Of a stretch of 37,324 bases of DNA, positions 1 through 7,738 are shown in pieces (within the stretch, counting starts at the first letter, position 1; every line of letters starts with the position of its first letter). Position numbers and translations under genes: made by a program. This DNA comes from JBAPUB01 sp049282455 (GTDB taxonomy: Bacteria; Actinomycetota; Actinomycetes; JAHEKZ01). Under the pieces are notes generated by a model. That model ran no database searches, had not been told where the DNA came from, and saw only the letters and a program-made list of their open reading frames with translations. The stretch is taken from contig JBAPUB010000191.1 of the NCBI GenBank assembly GCA_049282455.1, positions 1 to 37,324 of the forward strand. Reading direction: 5' to 3'.

Positions 1-668
1 TGGGCACCAGCATCCACAACGCGCTGCGTGCGTGGTGGGACCAGCCGCTGGAGCGTCGTGACTCCGGCTCGGTCGGTGATCTGCTCAAGAGGAGCTGGCA
101 GAGCGAGGGTTACCGCGACGACACGCAACAGGTCGAGCAGCGCACCTGGGCCACCGAAGCCCTCCGTTTGTACGTTGACACGCTCGACCCGTTCACCGAG
201 CCGATCGGGCTCGAGCGGACCGTCGGCATGCGCACCGACCGTCTGGCGCTGAGTGGGCGCGTCGACCGCATCGACCAAGGCGTCGGTGACGACGGTGTGG
301 ACGAAGCGGTGGTGGTCGACTACAAGACCGGAAGGATGCCGTCGACCGTCGACGACGCGCGCTCGTCGCTGGCCCTTGCGGTCTACGCCCTTGCCACCGA
401 ACGAACGCTTCGACGTCGATGCCGCCGGGTCGAGCTGCACCACGTCCCCACGGGGACGGTGGCGGTGTGGCGCCACGACGAGTCGTCGCTAGGCCGCCAC
501 CTGCGTCGCGCCACCGAGGTCGCCGACGACGCTCAGGACGCCGACGAGTTCCCACCCTCGCCGGGCCCCGGGTGCGGGTGGTGCGACTATCGGGCGCACT
601 GCCCAGAGGGACAGGCGGCCGCGCCCGCCCGGCAGCCCTGGGACGCCCTCGTCGACGTCAGCCGCTGA
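1..668 (+). CDS. RecB-family PD-(D/E)XK exonuclease, 5'-truncated
   Basis: This is the C-terminal part (222 residues, read from base 3) of a stand-alone RecB-type nuclease; the start lies before the window. The visible fragment opens with GTSIHNALRAWW, the conserved G-x-x-H helix of the fold. It then has a strand carrying the metal-binding Asp (SGRVDRID) and the core VVDYKTGR motif. It ends with three closely spaced cysteines (CGWCDYRAHC), resembling the C-terminal half of the Fe-S cysteine set of AddB/Cas4-like nucleases; the first cysteine would be upstream or is missing. The family cleaves DNA during repair or recombination. Its stop overlaps the convergent transporter gene by 11 bp. Family assignment is firm; the specific role is unknown. 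Confidence 0.85.
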   Translation, partial: GTSIHNALRAWWDQPLERRDSGSVGDLLKRSWQSEGYRDDTQQVEQRTWATEALRLYVDTLDPFTEPIGLERTVGMRTDRLALSGRVDRIDQGVGDDGVDEAVVVDYKTGRMPSTVDDARSSLALAVYALATERTLRRRCRRVELHHVPTGTVAVWRHDESSLGRHLRRATEVADDAQDADEFPPSPGPGCGWCDYRAHCPEGQAAAPARQPWDALVDVSR

Positions 669-2427
669 ACGGGTCCGGTGGGGGCGGCTGCACGACCACG
701 CCGCGGGGCGGCGCGCCGTGCTTGTCCGTGTACCAGGCCAGGTAGGCGCTCACTGCCGTCGGCAGGGTGGGGAAGATCCGGTCCGCCCCGACCTTGTCGA
801 TGAAGCCCGCGGACTGGAGGTCGTCACGCAGATCCTGCTTGACACGCGCCATGGCGAAGACGACGCCACGCTGCTGCATCTCGTCGACCATGTCAGCCAT
901 GGCGTCGATGGCCGTGATGTCGATCTCTACGTTCGCCTCGGCATTGAGGACGAACCACTCGACCGGCTGGTCGGCGACCTCGAGCGCAGCCATGGCCCGT
1001 CGGTGGAAGTCGTCACCGTTGGCGAAGAACAGTGGTGAGTCGTACCGGTAGACGACGAGCCCAGGCACCATTCGCGCCGTCTCGTAGTCGTCGATGTCGT
1101 GCATACCCGCGAGGCCGGGCACGTAGCCCAAGATGCCGTCGTGAGGTCGTGCCACGCGGCGAAGCAGGTCGAGCAGTGACAGGGCGACCGCGATGAGGAC
1201 TCCGTACAGGATGTCGAACACGAGCACGCCGAGCGTTGTGGCCAGCGCGAGCGTCAGCTCACTGGTGCGGAACGCCTTGATCCGACGGAACTCACCGATG
1301 TCGATGAGTCGGAGTGCGGCGTAAATGACGATGGCTCCGAGTGCCGCGTACGGGAACAGCGCCAGAACGGGTCCGAGGAACACCAGCACCGCGACGACAC
1401 CCGCGAGCGCGACCAGTGAGTAGAGCTGGCTCTTGCTGCCCATCGAGTCACCGATCACGGTGCGGCTGCCGCTGCTGCTGACGGGGAACCCCTGGAACAG
1501 CCCCGAGGCTACGTTGGCACTCCCGAGGGCGAGCAGCTCCTGGTTGGCGTCGACGGAGTACCCGTTGCGGTCGGCGAAGGCCCGAGCGGTGAGGATGTTG
1601 TCGGAGTAGCCGACGATCAGCACGCCGACGGCGGGAAGCAGCAGGCTCTCGAGCTGGCTGAGCGTCACCGCGGGGAGCTGCGGGCTCGGCACCCCGGCAG
1701 GGATGGGACCCACCACGGGAATGCCCTGGTCATCGAGCCCGAACATCCACACTGCGGCGGTGGCCCCGAGCATCGCGACCAGGGGCCATGGCCATCGCGG
1801 CCGCAGTTTTGCTCCGACCAGGATGACGGTGAGGACGGTGGCGGCGAGTGCTGCGACGGCCGGGTCGAACTGGTCGACGTTGGCCGCCAGCGAGCGCAGC
1901 TCCTGCACCAGGGTGTCGCCGTCGATGGGAATTCCGGTGACCTTCCCGAGCTGGCTCACGATCATGATGAGCGCGACGCCTGCCATGTACCCGGTCAGGA
2001 CCGGCTTGCTGAGCAGCTCGGACAGGAAGCCCAGTCGAGCGACGTAGGCGACGAAGGAGAAGAGGCCGACCATGATCGCCAGCGCGGCGGCCAGCGCCGC
2101 ATACTCGCTGGAGCTTCCAGCCGCCAGGCCGCCGATCGTCACGGCCGTCATGAGCGCCGTCGTCGACTCCGGTCCCACCGACAGCTGTCGGGAGGACCCC
2201 ACGAAGGCGTAGACGAACAACGCGGGCACGATGGCCCACAGCCCGGCGACCGCCGGCAGACCAGCCACGCCGGCGTACGCCATCACCTGCGGAACGAGGT
2301 ATGCGGCCACGGTGATGCCGGCGAGGAGGTCGAACCTCAGCCACGCCCTCTCGTACCGACGAAGCCGCGTGAGCCCCGGCAGCAGCCGGTCGAACCGGCC
2401 AGGGGTGTCGGAGCGGGCCGTGCTCAT
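658..2427 (-). CDS. SulP-family anion transporter with STAS domain
   Basis: This 589-aa inner-membrane protein belongs to the SulP/SLC26 family, which moves sulfate, bicarbonate or other anions. After a short basic N-terminus it has the hallmark first helices (GITVAAYLVPQVMAYAGVAG), a series of hydrophobic segments to about residue 430, and a C-terminal cytoplasmic STAS domain of about 130 residues. The ATG at 2427 overlaps the stop of the upstream hydrolase as ATGA, so translation is probably coupled. An open frame continues upstream on the same strand but lies over the hydrolase gene and is not used. The ion cannot be named from sequence. There is no carbonic anhydrase next to it that would favour bicarbonate. 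Confidence 0.93.
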   Translation of the reverse strand: MSTARSDTPGRFDRLLPGLTRLRRYERAWLRFDLLAGITVAAYLVPQVMAYAGVAGLPAVAGLWAIVPALFVYAFVGSSRQLSVGPESTTALMTAVTIGGLAAGSSSEYAALAAALAIMVGLFSFVAYVARLGFLSELLSKPVLTGYMAGVALIMIVSQLGKVTGIPIDGDTLVQELRSLAANVDQFDPAVAALAATVLTVILVGAKLRPRWPWPLVAMLGATAAVWMFGLDDQGIPVVGPIPAGVPSPQLPAVTLSQLESLLLPAVGVLIVGYSDNILTARAFADRNGYSVDANQELLALGSANVASGLFQGFPVSSSGSRTVIGDSMGSKSQLYSLVALAGVVAVLVFLGPVLALFPYAALGAIVIYAALRLIDIGEFRRIKAFRTSELTLALATTLGVLVFDILYGVLIAVALSLLDLLRRVARPHDGILGYVPGLAGMHDIDDYETARMVPGLVVYRYDSPLFFANGDDFHRRAMAALEVADQPVEWFVLNAEANVEIDITAIDAMADMVDEMQQRGVVFAMARVKQDLRDDLQSAGFIDKVGADRIFPTLPTAVSAYLAWYTDKHGAPPRGVVVQPPPPDPFSG

Positions 2428-3287
2428 GGTCCGCCCACGGTGGACCAGAAGGCGACGAGGTGGTTCGCCGTCTCCTCCGGACGGTCCACGGCGGGAGAGT
2501 GCCCGGCGTCCTCGATGACGACGTGTGCGGCGCCCAGGGCGTCGGCCATGTCGGCCTGGATGGTGGGCCACCACAGGTCGTCGTCGGCTCCCGTGAGCAC
2601 CAGCAGCGGGATGCCGGTCGCTGCAAGCTCCGCGTTGCGGGACGGCTCGTTCAGGAGGATGTCGACCATGGCGAGCAGGGACTTCGGGTCGTTGCGTCGG
2701 AACCGCTCGGCCAGGAACGCTCTCACCCGGGCGTCCTCCGGGGGCCGGTTGCCCTGCTCGCGCTCGAGCGCCTGCATCGCCTGCCACACCACCTCCGACC
2801 CGTGCTCGGCGAGCACCGTCGCGTAGAGCCGGAGTCGGACGCGCTGCTCCTCCGGGATCGCCGAAGGGCCCGAGCACAGCAGCGTGAGGGAGGCGAACGT
2901 CGGGTCCAGGAGGACGGCCTGACGGCCGATCAGCCCACCGAGCGAGTGACCCACGAGATGAACCGGGCCCGACGTGCTGAGTGCCGCGCGGACCGCGACC
3001 GTGTCTGCGCCGAAGGCGGCCAGCGAGTAACCCCCCGCAGCGCTGCGCCCTGGCGTGTCGTTCTGGCCGACCCCGTCGATGGCCACGACCGAGTAGCCGT
3101 GGTCCAGGAGCGGTTCGAGGAGGGCGATGAAGTCCTCCTTGCTGCCGGTGAAGCCAGGGACCAGCAAGGCGGTGCCCCGGGGCGGCTGGCTGGTTGTCCC
3201 GTGGAGGACCGCGAACTCCCCCCGCGGAGTGCCCAGGCGGGCCGCAGAGACGTGCCGAGGCAGGTCGAGGAACGGAGGAACGCTCAC
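2424..3287 (-). CDS. alpha/beta hydrolase
   Basis: This is a 287-aa soluble alpha/beta-hydrolase-fold enzyme. The oxyanion region is VPGFTGSK (residues 43-50), the nucleophile elbow is GHSLGG (Ser115), the acid is in LTGADDD, and the catalytic His is in EDAGHSP near the C-terminus. A helical cap lies between the elbow and the acid. It could be an esterase, lipase or related hydrolase; substrate unknown. I chose the GTG at 3287 because TATTCT lies exactly 7 nt upstream, as expected for a leaderless message. A longer frame upstream would run over parA. It is the first gene of a two-gene unit with the SulP transporter (4-bp overlap). Confidence 0.88.
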   Translation of the reverse strand: MSVPPFLDLPRHVSAARLGTPRGEFAVLHGTTSQPPRGTALLVPGFTGSKEDFIALLEPLLDHGYSVVAIDGVGQNDTPGRSAAGGYSLAAFGADTVAVRAALSTSGPVHLVGHSLGGLIGRQAVLLDPTFASLTLLCSGPSAIPEEQRVRLRLYATVLAEHGSEVVWQAMQALEREQGNRPPEDARVRAFLAERFRRNDPKSLLAMVDILLNEPSRNAELAATGIPLLVLTGADDDLWWPTIQADMADALGAAHVVIEDAGHSPAVDRPEETANHLVAFWSTVGGP

Positions 3288-3306
3288 GGCGGGCAGAATA
3301 GGCCAG
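3288..3306. promoter_or_regulatory. 19-bp bidirectional leaderless promoter
   Basis: Only 19 bp separate two divergent GTG starts. On the minus strand TATTCT (3300-3295) is 7 nt before the hydrolase GTG. On the plus strand CAGAAT (3294-3299) is 7 nt before the parA GTG. The two -10-like hexamers overlap by five bases, giving a nearly symmetrical element. Neither start has room for a Shine-Dalgarno site that is not also the other gene's promoter. The plus-strand hexamer is one base from TANNNT and is the weaker of the two. Activity is inferred. Confidence 0.55.
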
Positions 3307-4128
3307 GTGACCCGAACCCTGGCCGTGGCGAACCAGAAGGGCGGCGTCGCCAAGACCACGACCGTGGCTTCGCTGGGGGTGGCCCTGGCCGACCTCGGGC
3401 GCCGCGTCCTCCTCGTGGACCTCGACCCGCAGGCTTGCCTGACGTTCTCGCTGGGCCTGGACCCGGACGCTCTCGACCTGTCGATCCACGACGTTCTCTT
3501 GGGCCGGGTCACGACGTCGATGACGATTCGCACCATCGACGAGGGTGTCGACCTGCTGCCCTCGACGATCGACCTCGCCGGCACCGAGATCACGCTGCTG
3601 ACCGTCACCGGTCGCGAGTTCACCCTGCGCAATGCGCTGGCCGAAGTCCTGTCCGCCTACGACGACGTCCTCATCGACTGCTCACCGTCGCTTGGCGTTC
3701 TCACGCTGAACGCCTTGACGGCCGCAGACGAGGTGCTCATCCCGCTGCAGTGCGAGACGCTGTCCCATCGTGGCGTCGGGCAGCTGCTGCAGACGATTCG
3801 TGACGTTCAGCGACTCACGAACCGCGACCTCACCGTGCTCGGGGTGCTTCCTACTCTGTACGACGCCCGCACAACGCACGCCCGCGCGGTGTTGGCAGAC
3901 GTCAGCACCCGCTACGAGCTGGACGTTCTCGGGCCGCCCATCACCAAGTCCGTGCGCTTCGCCGAAGCACCTGCCGTCGGTCGGTCGATCATGCGGACGG
4001 CGCGGTCGAGCAAAGGTGCCCAGGCGTACCGTGAGGTGGCTCGGTCGCTGCTGGTCGACCAGGACACAAGCCGACAGGACACGAGCGGGGCGGACAGTGA
4101 GCACGTACCAGCGTCAGGAGGGTCATGA
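3307..4128 (+). CDS. ParA/Soj-type ATPase (orphan)
   Basis: This 273-aa MinD/ParA-superfamily ATPase has the deviant Walker A loop KGGVAKTT (residues 11-18, signature Lys included), the Walker A' segment LLVDLDPQ and the Walker B region VLIDCSPSLG. Such proteins dimerise on ATP, bind DNA or membrane non-specifically and position chromosomes, plasmids or protein clusters. No parB or parS-like site is nearby, and the gene is not next to gidB/rnpA, so this is not the oriC-linked chromosomal ParA. It appears to correspond to the second, orphan Soj-like ATPase conserved in actinobacteria (Rv3213c in M. tuberculosis, from memory). GTG 3307 begins immediately before the KGG-containing N-terminal strand. 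The stop overlaps the next gene as ATGA. Confidence 0.92.
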   Translation: MTRTLAVANQKGGVAKTTTVASLGVALADLGRRVLLVDLDPQACLTFSLGLDPDALDLSIHDVLLGRVTTSMTIRTIDEGVDLLPSTIDLAGTEITLLTVTGREFTLRNALAEVLSAYDDVLIDCSPSLGVLTLNALTAADEVLIPLQCETLSHRGVGQLLQTIRDVQRLTNRDLTVLGVLPTLYDARTTHARAVLADVSTRYELDVLGPPITKSVRFAEAPAVGRSIMRTARSSKGAQAYREVARSLLVDQDTSRQDTSGADSEHVPASGGS

Positions 4129-4475
4129 GCGACTCGAGCCGACCTCGCAAGCCCGGTAACGACTTCAGCCGGTTGCACCCGGTCGTTCAGGACGACGACC
4201 TTCCCCGAGTCACCGAGGTGACGACCGACCAGCAGGGACGGCGCGCCCTGTTCAGCGGTGAGGGGACGCCGCCCTCGACGACCGGGGCATCCACGGGTGC
4301 CGTCGTCGTCGACTGTGGCGACTGCGGTGAACGGACTGTTCTCACGGCGGGTGCTGCTCTGCAGCACGTCGTGCCGTCGGTGCATCTGCCGTTCATCAAA
4401 CGCGACCATGGATCATGGATGCGTTGCCCCGCCTGCCGCAGGCGCACCTGGGTGAGCGTGCAGATCCAGCTCTGA
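4125..4475 (+). CDS. small zinc-ribbon protein, translationally coupled to ParA
   Basis: This 116-aa protein is not recognised by name. The first ~65 residues are polar and probably disordered. The C-terminal half carries two CxxC knuckles (CGDCGE and CPAC) about 39 residues apart, separated by a segment with HVVPSVHLPFIKRDHGSW, a plausible zinc ribbon. The ATG overlaps the parA stop by 4 bp, so the two proteins are probably made in a fixed ratio. It may be the cargo or adaptor of the orphan ParA; that is inference from position only. The convergent DinB gene ends 30 bp downstream. Confidence 0.8.
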   Translation: MSDSSRPRKPGNDFSRLHPVVQDDDLPRVTEVTTDQQGRRALFSGEGTPPSTTGASTGAVVVDCGDCGERTVLTAGAALQHVVPSVHLPFIKRDHGSWMRCPACRRRTWVSVQIQL

Positions 4476-4505
4476 TCGATCGTTGCGGTCAGACCATTCG
4501 CCGAC

Positions 4506-5009
4506 TCATTCACCGACGGAGCCGTCGGTGAGCTCACGCAGCAGGTCGGCGTGCCCTGCGTGCCGAGCGGTCTCCTCGATCATGTGGACCATGATCCAGC
4601 GCAGCGTGACGTCGTGACTGGTCGAGGCGCACCGTTGGTCCAGTGAGCCGGCTGCTGACTCGATCGCCCGGCTTCTGGCGCACATCTGGCGGTAGCGGTC
4701 GACGATCTCGTCGAGCCGGTCGTGGTCGTCGAGGTCGAACTCGGAGTCGAAGACGCCGTCTCGCTCCCAGTAGATCGGCGGATCCGGCTCACCGGCGAAC
4801 ACGTTGACGAACCAGTGGCGCTCGACGTCTACCAGGTGCTTGACCAGCCCGAGCAAGGTGGTCTTGGAAGGAACGAACCGTCGGCTCGCCGACTCGGTGT
4901 CGAGCCCGGCCACCTTCCACGCGACCGTGGCGCGCTGGAGGTCCAGGAACTCGCGCAGGGTGGTGCGTTCGTCGCCGTCGTGACGAGGGTCGGTGCGCTC
5001 GTCGGTCAT
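4506..5009 (-). CDS. DinB/DUF664-family protein (thiol-dependent transferase type)
   Basis: This 167-aa four-helix-bundle protein of the DinB superfamily, DUF664 branch, has the metal-ligand histidines in the expected places: KHLVDVERHW in the second helix and HMIEETARHAGHADLLRE in the last. In actinobacteria many members use mycothiol as co-substrate for detoxification; others are uncharacterised. ATG 5009 is 4 bp downstream of the helicase stop, so it is the second gene of an operon with the DEAD-box helicase. Length and motifs are intact. The substrate is unknown. Confidence 0.88.
   Translation of the reverse strand: MTDERTDPRHDGDERTTLREFLDLQRATVAWKVAGLDTESASRRFVPSKTTLLGLVKHLVDVERHWFVNVFAGEPDPPIYWERDGVFDSEFDLDDHDRLDEIVDRYRQMCARSRAIESAAGSLDQRCASTSHDVTLRWIMVHMIEETARHAGHADLLRELTDGSVGE
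4511..4530. terminator. possible convergent terminator hairpin
   Basis: CACCGACGG and CCGTCGGTG form perfect 9-bp arms separated by AG, sitting 35 bp past the end of the zinc-ribbon gene and inside the last codons of the convergent dinB-like gene. The tight loop would need to open by one or two pairs. No T-run follows on either strand, so any termination would be of the U-poor type common in actinomycetes. It could be coincidental coding sequence. Confidence 0.3.
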
Positions 5010-5013
5010 CGGT

Positions 5014-6696
5014 TCAGGCCGGTGTCGGCGTGCCGGCACCGGTGTCGCCGCTCGTCGTACCGCCGCCCGTGCCCCCACCACCACCACCACGACGGCGACG
5101 CCGACGACGAGGGGTCGAGCCGGCCGAGGTAGCTGAGTCGTCAGACGCCGCCGAGGAGGGGCGCGGCGCTTTCGTGGTGGCATCGCCGGACGGCGCTCCG
5201 CCGCGAGAACGCGTGCGCTCGCGCTTGGGCCCCGACGACGAGGCCGGACGCGCCCCCCTCGAGTCACCCCGCTTGTCGCTCCTGGAGTTGTCGCGACCAC
5301 CACGTGAGCCCTGGCTGTCGTCGCGTCGCGGGGTGGTTCGCGGTTTGCGGCCGGTTTCGCCGAGGTCCTCGAGCACCTCGGCGTCCAGGCCCTCGAGCGT
5401 GCGCTGGGTGCGGGGGAGGCGTCCGGTCGCCCGACGGTCGATCCCCAGCTCGTCGAACAGGTGGTCGGAGGTCGAGTAGGTCTCCTGGGGCTCGGCGAAC
5501 GGCAGGTCGAGGGCCTTGTTGATCAGGCTCCAGCGCGGCAGGTCGTCCCAGTCGACGAACGTGACCGCCACGCCGGACGCCCCGGCCCGGGCGGTGCGCC
5601 CGATGCGGTGGACGTAGGTCTTCTGGTCCTCCGGGCAGCTGTAGTTCACGACGTGCGTGATGTTGTCCACGTCGATGCCGCGAGCGGCGACGTCGGTGGC
5701 CACCAAGACGTCGACCTTGCCGTTGCGGAACGCGCGCATGGCCTGCTCGCGGGCGCCCTGTCCGAGGTCGCCGTGGACGGCGCCGACAGCGAACCCCCGT
5801 TCGGTGAGGTCGTCGGCCAGTCGTTGGGCGTGACGCTTGGTGCGGCAGAACACGATGGTGTGCCCGCGGCCTTTCGCCTGCAGGATCCGGGACATGACCT
5901 CGGGCTTGTCGAGCGGGTGGGCCCGGAAGACGTGCTGCTCGACGGTCTTGACCAGCTGGCTCCCGTCGTCATCGGGGGTGGTGGCCCGAATGTGGGTGGG
6001 CTGGCTCATGTAACGACGGGCAAGGGTCACGACATCGCCCGGCATGGTGGCCGAGAAGAGCATTGTCTGCCGGTCGGCCGGAGTGAGTCCGACGATCCGT
6101 TCGACGTCGGGCAGGAAGCCCATGTCGAGCATCTCGTCGGCCTCGTCGAGGACCAGCACGCACACGGCACCCAGGTGGAGGTGCCGCTTCTCGACCAGGT
6201 CCAGCAGACGACCGGGCGTGCCCACGACGACGTCGACGCCGGACTCCAGTGCCTCGATCTGCGGCTCGTAGGAGCGACCGCCGTAGACCGTGAGCACGCG
6301 GACGCCTCGGGTCTTGGACGCGTGCCGGACCTCCCCGGCGACCTGGATGGCCAGCTCACGGGTCGGAACGACGACCAGCGCCTGTGGGGTCGCCTGCGGC
6401 TCGTGGTCGGGGTGAACCGGGTCGTTGGGTGCCACGAGCCGTTGGAGCATCGGAAGGGCGAAGCCCAAGGTCTTCCCGGTGCCGGTCTTGGCCTGTCCGA
6501 TGACGTCGTGGCCCTCGAGGGCCACCGGCAGGGTCATCTCCTGAATGGGGAACGCGTCGATGATTCCGAGGGCGGCGAGGTCGGCAACGGTTTCGTCGCG
6601 CACGCCGAGTTCGGTGAACGTGGTCAGGGCTTCCGCCTTGTCGTCGCGCGGGGGGCCAGGCAACCTGCGCCGGGATCCAGCGCGGGGCGGCCACAC
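5014..6696 (-). CDS. rhlE: DEAD-box ATP-dependent RNA helicase with Arg/Gly-rich tail
   Basis: This 560-aa superfamily-2 helicase contains a Q motif (FTELG...FPIQE), motif I (AKTGTGKT), Ia (PTRELA), II (DEAD), III (SAT), and the C-terminal RecA domain with ATDVAARGID and HRIGRTAR. It unwinds or remodels RNA, probably in ribosome assembly or mRNA decay. The last ~130 residues are low-complexity and basic, ending in a run of seven Arg followed by six Gly, a likely RNA-binding tail. The underlying DNA (about 5060-5110) is a CCA/CGA-rich simple repeat. GTG 6696 is the only good start before the Q motif, with TAGACT (6717-6712) 15 nt upstream; a TTG eleven codons later is possible. It is syntenic with RhlE (Rv3211) by memory. 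Confidence 0.92.
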   Translation of the reverse strand: MWPPRAGSRRRLPGPPRDDKAEALTTFTELGVRDETVADLAALGIIDAFPIQEMTLPVALEGHDVIGQAKTGTGKTLGFALPMLQRLVAPNDPVHPDHEPQATPQALVVVPTRELAIQVAGEVRHASKTRGVRVLTVYGGRSYEPQIEALESGVDVVVGTPGRLLDLVEKRHLHLGAVCVLVLDEADEMLDMGFLPDVERIVGLTPADRQTMLFSATMPGDVVTLARRYMSQPTHIRATTPDDDGSQLVKTVEQHVFRAHPLDKPEVMSRILQAKGRGHTIVFCRTKRHAQRLADDLTERGFAVGAVHGDLGQGAREQAMRAFRNGKVDVLVATDVAARGIDVDNITHVVNYSCPEDQKTYVHRIGRTARAGASGVAVTFVDWDDLPRWSLINKALDLPFAEPQETYSTSDHLFDELGIDRRATGRLPRTQRTLEGLDAEVLEDLGETGRKPRTTPRRDDSQGSRGGRDNSRSDKRGDSRGARPASSSGPKRERTRSRGGAPSGDATTKAPRPSSAASDDSATSAGSTPRRRRRRRGGGGGGTGGGTTSGDTGAGTPTPA

Positions 6697-6741
6697 CGCT
6701 GTAAGACCCTCAGTCTAGCGGTCGCGTCCTACGCTGGGGTC
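6697..6741. promoter_or_regulatory. divergent promoter region, helicase / ferritin-like gene
   Basis: This 45-bp spacer lies between divergent starts. Plus strand: TACGCT (6730-6735) lies 6 nt before ATG 6742, the leaderless spacing seen several times in this window. Minus strand: TAGACT (6717-6712) lies 15 nt before GTG 6696, predicting a leader of about 8 nt. Both hexamers fit the actinobacterial TANNNT -10 consensus. Confidence 0.6.
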
Positions 6742-7431
6742 ATGACCACTGCCGACGTCGACGAGCTGGCCGATCCGCAGTACCGCGAAGCGGTTGTCGA
6801 CCTGCTCGGAGTGTTGGCCTACGGCGAGCTCAGCGCGTTCGAGCGGCTCGCCGACGACGCCGCCATGGCGCCGACCCTGACCCAGCGGTCGCAGGTCGCG
6901 ACCATGGCGTGCGCCGAGTTCGGGCACTTCGAGCTGCTGCGCGACCGGCTGCTCGAGCTGGGCGCCGACCCTGAGCAGGCGATGAGCCCGTTCGTCGCGC
7001 CGCTGGAGGCGTTCCACGCCTCGACGACCCCCGCCGACTGGCTCGAGGGACTGGTCAAGGCCTACGTGGGGGATGGGATCGCCACCGACTTCTACACCGA
7101 GATCGCCCAGCACCTCGATCCCTCGACCAAGGCCTTGGTCCTGGAGGTGATGGCCGGGACGGGGCATGCCCAGTTCGTGGTGGAGACCGTTCGCCAGGCG
7201 ATCAGCGACGACCCACGGGTGGGTGGTCGGCTGGCGCTGTGGGGGCGCCGGCTGGTCGGCGAGGCACTCAGCCAGGCACAGCGGGTGGCCGCCGAACGCG
7301 ACGGCCTGACCGTGCTCCTCGTGGGTGGGGTCGACCGACCCGGGGTCGACCTCGCCGAGATCGGACGGATGTTCGCCCGGCTCACTGAGGCGCACAGCCG
7401 CCGGATGGCCGCGCTGGGGCTGGCCGCCTGA
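6742..7431 (+). CDS. ferritin-like diiron-fold protein (MiaE-like superfamily)
   Basis: This 229-aa, almost entirely helical protein matches the actinobacterial ferritin-like proteins related to the MiaE tRNA-hydroxylase fold. Helices carry Glu/His pairs suited to a carboxylate-bridged diiron site: GELSAFE (Glu29/Glu34), CAEFGHFE (Glu59/His62), DGIATDFYTE and GTGHAQF. No substrate can be read from the sequence, and true MiaE activity should not be assumed. ATG 6742 is preceded at leaderless spacing by TACGCT and has no Shine-Dalgarno site. It ends 11 bp before the convergent DUF3107 gene. It appears to correspond to Rv3210c by position (from memory). Confidence 0.82.
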   Translation: MTTADVDELADPQYREAVVDLLGVLAYGELSAFERLADDAAMAPTLTQRSQVATMACAEFGHFELLRDRLLELGADPEQAMSPFVAPLEAFHASTTPADWLEGLVKAYVGDGIATDFYTEIAQHLDPSTKALVLEVMAGTGHAQFVVETVRQAISDDPRVGGRLALWGRRLVGEALSQAQRVAAERDGLTVLLVGGVDRPGVDLAEIGRMFARLTEAHSRRMAALGLAA

Positions 7432-7442
7432 GCGGGCTTGGA

Positions 7443-7667
7443 TCAGGCCCCGAACCCGACCTTGCCCCTGGTCGGCTCGCCGAGCTCGACATAGCCCAAG
7501 GTCGCTGTGGGAACCAGGACCCGGCGTCCCTTGACGTCGGTGAGGTCGAGGACTCCGACGGTGTCCTCGACGGCGGTGCGCACGATGGCAGCGACCTCGT
7601 CGGCGCTCGCCTCGGTCTCGATCACGAGCTCACGCGGCGCGTTCCTGACACCGATCTTGACCTCCAC
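7443..7667 (-). CDS. DUF3107 family protein
   Basis: This 74-aa protein of the DUF3107 family is found next to TetR and ferritin-like genes in many actinobacteria (TB9.4/Rv3208A in M. tuberculosis, from memory). It begins VEVKIGVRNAPRELVIET and ends with a Gly-rich VGFGA. The predicted fold is a small alpha/beta domain. GTG 7667 is preceded at 5 nt by CGGAGG, a clear Shine-Dalgarno site, and gives the usual family length; a longer upstream frame lacks conserved sequence. It lies 71 bp downstream of the TetR gene on the same strand. Function unknown. Confidence 0.85.
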   Translation of the reverse strand: MEVKIGVRNAPRELVIETEASADEVAAIVRTAVEDTVGVLDLTDVKGRRVLVPTATLGYVELGEPTRGKVGFGA

Positions 7668-7738
7668 GCGAACCTCCGTCGTCGTCCGTGCCCAAGCTGC
7701 CTGGTCGGTGGCCGCCCGAGGGTGGCCGGATCTGCAGG

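Noticed and set aside
2428..3489. Long upstream extension of the SulP reading frame
   Set aside because: It lies over the hydrolase gene in another frame, is Arg/Gly/Pro-rich without family similarity, and the ATGA junction at 2424-2427 gives a proper start.
5060..5110. CCA/CGA-rich repetitive DNA considered as a repeat array
   Set aside because: It encodes the Arg7-Gly6 tail of the helicase; there are no spacers or regular units, so it is not a CRISPR-type array.
5461..6741. Plus-strand frame antisense to the DEAD-box helicase, in phase with the ferritin-like gene
   Set aside because: It mirrors a well-conserved helicase; the ferritin-like fold begins only after ATG 6742, which has its own -10.
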